A DNA stretch of 64,000 nucleotides from NCBI GenBank assembly GCA_963513935.1, contig OY740766.1, forward strand, positions 3,378,001 to 3,442,000. The letters are read 5' to 3'. The position numbers and the translations under genes were made by a program. This stretch comes from Aphrophora alni. Lineage: Eukaryota; Arthropoda; Insecta; Hemiptera; Aphrophoridae. The notes under the pieces were generated by a model. It was not told the origin of the DNA. It made no database searches and worked only from the letters and a program-made list of their open reading frames with translations. Below, piece by piece: positions 60,080 through 64,000 of this stretch. Position 1 is the stretch's first letter. Every line of letters starts with the position of its first letter.

Positions 60080-62040
60080 GGCATTTGTATATTTCTTTTA
60101 TAACAATACTTTCTGTCTTACCTGGACATTCTCTCTGTACAGTTTTCAAATTTCACTTTGCACACGTTAATAAACAGACAGGAAACTTAACTATTTCTAT
60201 CTAGGTGTATTTCCTTCTTACTAGACCTATGTCTTTAAATTTCTCAGCACGGAATCGAAAATAATGGTTTTCACAAGCGAAGCAAGTTGAAAGTAAAACA
60301 TGAAATTATTCAATAAAATGCATCCGAGTTAGTCTGGATTAATTATTAAATATAAACTACTTGGAGTATTTATTAGAATCGAGTTTGTGCTCAGAAGTGA
60401 TGGAAACAATCAAATCTCTTGCAGAGAAAGTTACAGCCTCCTTGATTGTTGAAGTTGCCATTGAACTTCAGGACGAGTTTCTAACGTCAAGGAGGTGACC
60501 TTCTACAACAGATTTTCTCTCCTCTGCTGTTTATATTTGCAGATCAATATTTGCTTTCTGATACAAACAAAACATTTATTCATAGGTTAACACACGCCCT
60601 TATACGAATATTTGTGTTATTAAGAAGGCAGTGCTCGAGATAAAAAGTTAATGCGTCACTCACAGCTGATTACATTTTACATACAGCTATAAAAATTAAA
60701 TTAAACATTAAATAGATTAAATATCTATTAAACCATTGCTTTTGATGTAGGCCTACCCTATAGATTCGATCAATGTACAATTACTTGTTTTTTATAACGT
60801 TTATATTAACTACAATTTTTAATTATAACTCCAGAACTGTAAGAAACTGAATGTTCTTGTGATCACATTGAATTACTCTCAATATGTTTATAACTGTAGT
60901 CCTTTAAAAAATAATGTGGTTTTTAAGGTTAGTTGTTTGTAGACATTGAAATTAAATGTTTGTCATTGTTGCCATGGTTACTAGGGACAGCTGACTATCT
61001 CTTGCTAATTAAAATAATATGTCTTTACACACTCACAGCGGTTCACAAATAAATATGTCTGCTTAAATTCAGGGAATTATAAAAAAATTCACTTTTCTTC
61101 GCCCACCATGTAATAATCAGCTGATCGTTAAAATCACATGATGAGCGTTTGAAAATTTTAATTGTTGTATAACCTCAAAATAAAGTTATTCAAAGCCAAT
61201 GACCGTTACGAGGGTGCATAGGCCTACAAAGAGACAACTAAAATGAAGAGAACAGAAGCATTATGGGAGCAATTAAATTATAAAACAATGAATACTAAAA
61301 AGAAAGATAAAACAGTGCAACTCACAAAATAATAATAATATACAATGCAGTTTAAACACGAATTTTTAAGCTCCAATCAACAAACGTAATGTATAGGCCT
61401 ACAGTTTCTTTGTTACACTGATCACCATGGTAACGCTTTAGACATGGTCGCATTTTCCCTTTATATATTTTTTATTCTATTTAAGGGAAACCGTAAATAT
61501 TTTCCCCGACTCCAAACGTTATTGATTTAAAAAATGATAGTTTAATAATGTTTTTAGATTTATCCGTTTCTTCACAATTTTAAAACAGAAATAATGCTCA
61601 GAAAATTAGCACATATACTACATACATATTTATTACTGCCCGATAAGTCACATCCTAGGCTTAAGTAAACACATAGGCCTATCATCAATGTTAATCACGG
61701 TGGACAAGTTAATCTAGGACAGAGAAAAAAAAAACGAAAGTTCCTATTGAGGTCATCACGAAGCCTAGAGCAATTTTCGTGGATAAAAATCCTTGAACAA
61801 AAATGCTTTTGTCACTTTAGAAAGTCGCGTTGCTATGGTCGACGCAAATTGAACAATGAAAACGCTCTCGCTTAGGTTGGAGCTTTTCCTTCCGTATGGA
61901 AAGGTAGATATGAGCTGTCTGAAGTCATTTCAATGTTAAACAGTGAAATTCTATTTCTATTGAGAAATATATAGATTGATATCTCTAACCAGTGTGACAA
62001 AGTAACTGTGATTAGTTGATTTGCGTCATACCCAGGGGAG
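60080..62040. other. AT-rich non-coding DNA
   Basis: No gene. X-box-like phrases occur at about 60969 (GTTGCCATGGTTAC) and 61424 (CACCATGGTAAC). Several TAGGCCTA octamers are present. Confidence 0.4.
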
Positions 62041-62415
62041 TTCTTCAACCCGGCAACAGCCATAATATGTTATAAAAAAAACACGTCGACCCGGCACTGG
62101 TCCATTCACCGGCAGCCATGACACTATGTCAACCCGGCACCAGCCACCCCTCTTACCCATTCCACCTACACTACTCCCCCTCAACCCATCCTTTCTCTTA
62201 ATCATCTTCTTTTATTACGATAAAATAATAGTATTTTTATAAATACTTTAACATTTATTATAAAAATAGGTTAGGTTGTGGAGGGGGGACCTCGCTCGCC
62301 CACCTTTAAACTGCCTCGGTGCCGGGTTAAGTTGTGAAATTAGTAACGCCTGATTAACCTTATAGCGGTGGTCAGATTTGGTGCCGGGTAGACGTGCCGC
62401 CCTTACCCAGCCTCC
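62041..62415. repeat. GC-richer patch with inverted ACCCGGCACC motifs
   Basis: ACCCGGCA occurs in direct orientation at about 62048, 62090 and 62131, and inverted as TGCCGGGT at about 62322 and 62382, flanking an AT-rich centre. It could form a cruciform; element class unknown. Confidence 0.6.
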
Positions 62416-63145
62416 CCATCATACAATGTAATAGAATTCTTTAAGTGTAATACACACAAATTTGTGTCTTGTAGGAAATGTTAAATTGTTTTGGTAGATC
62501 AAAGAGTCATTACCCAGTGTAGGTTTGTTAAAACAATACACAGGTTTTCTGTACTTTGTAATTGGGTCGTAATATATATTAATGTCTCTACTATATAAAA
62601 TTTCATGTTTCTGGCATATGGGGTTCGTTGGCAATTATTCCAGAAACGGTTTTTTAATTTTTTTTTAAATTTTAACCTGTAAATGGAATTGGTAAAGCTA
62701 TTCTCTGATAAATATATTTTCCAAAATATTCATGGTTAATTTTCGATATATTAATAACTCTTGAATCGACTTTTTTTTTCTTTTTTTTTTTTAAAGATAG
62801 CAAGTTATTACGGTTTGTTTGGGTCCTTATAGATACATTTTATCACAATTAAAACATTATATGAGAAATCAAAATGTCGAATTACCCAAAAGTATTATAT
62901 TATCGAAAAGAAAGTAATAATATAGGCCTAACAATATTAATAAACATGGGGGAAATGAACAAAATGCATAAATGTCAAATTGGTTCACTCATTTGAGTTT
63001 TGGGACACTCAGAGACGATAAACAGACGTCAAACTTTTTTTTAGCTCACTAGATTTCAAAATGGGATTTCGAAATACTGTCGGGGCATCATTATTAGTTT
63101 CTCTACACTACCAATAACTATCAAACTGAAATATTTGTGGGTGAT
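62416..63145. other. AT-rich non-coding DNA
   Basis: The phrase CTTGTAGGAAATGTTAAATT plus GGTAGATCAA at 62468-62505 is shared with 49733-49775, so it is a short dispersed repeat. No gene. Confidence 0.45.
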
Positions 63146-64000
63146 ATTAGCAATATTTTTTTCGCTTACACTTTAGTTTTGTGTGAAATTTAATACTATG
63201 TTTGGGCGTAGGTTAGGTTAGGTTAGGTTAAATCTAAATGTTAAATCCAATATTTTTTTCGCTAACACTTTAGTTTTGTGTGAAATTTAATACTATGTTT
63301 GGGCGTAGGTTAGGTTAGGTTAGGTTAGATTAGGTTAGATTAGGTTAGGTTAGGTTAAATCTAAATGTTAAATCCAATATTTTTTTCGCTTACACTTTAG
63401 TTTTGGGTGAAATTTAATGCTATGTTTGGGCGTAGGTTAGGTTAGGTTGAATCTAAATGTTAAATCCAATATTTTTTCGCTAACACTTTAGTTTTGTGTG
63501 AAATTTAATACTATGTTTGGGCGTAGGTTAGGTTAGGTAAGGTTGAATCTAAATGTTAAATCCAATATTTTTTCTCTAACACTTTAGATTGGGTAAATAT
63601 AATGCTATGTTTGAGCGTAGGTTAGGTTAAATCTAAATGTTAAATCCAATATTTTTCGCTGACACTTTAGTTTGTGTGAAATTTAATGCTATGTTTGGGC
63701 GTAGGTTAGGTTAGGTTGAATCTAAATGTTAAATCCAATATTTTTTTCGCTAACACTTTAGTTTTGGGTGAAATTTAATGCTATGTTTGGGCGTAGGTTA
63801 GGTTAGATTGAATCTAAATGTTAAAATACAATATTTATTCGCTATCACTTTAGTTTTGGGTGAAATTTAATGCTATGTTTGGGCGTAGGTTAGGTTAGGT
63901 TGAATCTAAATGTTAAATACAATATTTTTTCGCTTACACTTTAGTTTTGGATGAAATTTAATGCTATATTTGGGCGTAGGTTAGGTTAGGTTGAATCTAA
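63146..64000 (+). repeat. ~91-bp satellite with TTAGG blocks, continuing past the window
   Basis: Landmark TTTGGGCGTAGGTTAGG occurs at 63201, 63298, 63425, 63516, 63610, 63694, 63786, 63878 and 63969. Spacings are 97, 127, 91, 94, 84, 92, 92 and 91. The length variation is mostly in the number of TTAGG units, plus small losses. Units also contain TTTTTCGCTAACACTTTAGTT and TCTAAATGTTAAATCCAATA. Confidence 0.96.

Overview
This window looks like nuclear DNA of an insect. It is very AT-rich and dominated by transposon remains. It carries many copies of the arthropod telomere pentamer (CCTAA/TTAGG) and one recognisable host gene, split by ordinary GT-AG introns. That gene is effete/UbcD1, the UBE2D-class ubiquitin-conjugating enzyme. 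Five coding exons (12088-12151, 13874-13905, 18932-19009, 22095-22200, 25018-25157) encode residues 9-147 of a 147-residue protein. The first eight codons are not visible and probably lie left of the window. I cannot name the species. The abundance of the octamer TAGGCCTA is suggestive of a hemipteroid insect, but that is only an impression.

Layout. 1-12 kb (upstream of, or first intron of, effete): a ~450-bp MITE at the left edge; a decayed piggyBac-type transposase; a decayed ZMYM1/DUF4371-type hAT transposase split by a TTAA-flanked MITE; a nearly pristine Merlin (IS1016/IS1595-like DDE) DNA transposon with ~200-bp terminal inverted repeats, an 8-bp target duplication and an open 341-codon transposase; and an internally deleted LTR retrotransposon with a tRNA-Lys primer-binding site and broken gag. 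12-25.2 kb: effete exons, whose introns hold a foldback element, a hAT relic, a Penelope-like GIY-YIG fragment, a Tigger/pogo transposase relic and a large MITE. 25.2-29 kb: 3' UTR and a short tandem repeat. 29-34 kb: two hAT pseudogene segments, possibly within one degenerate element. 34-53 kb: gene-poor, with MITEs, microsatellites, old dispersed repeats and two weak candidate exons. 53.6-56 kb: a 137-bp satellite, each unit carrying (CCTAA)3, then a 324-bp degenerate CCTAA array. 57-60 kb: three palindromic elements. 63.1-64 kb: a second satellite (~91 bp) with TTAGG in the opposite orientation, running off the window.

The most interesting pattern is a set of dispersed, often head-to-head repeats (15.5, 19.4, 24.3, 42.8, 57.2, 59.7 kb). 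They share a CTGANGA (or TTGATAA) - hairpin - GAAAC arrangement resembling a hammerhead ribozyme core, and one lies about 100 bp beyond a Penelope-like GIY-YIG reading frame. Apart from effete and possibly the Merlin transposase, I see no gene that is convincingly intact.
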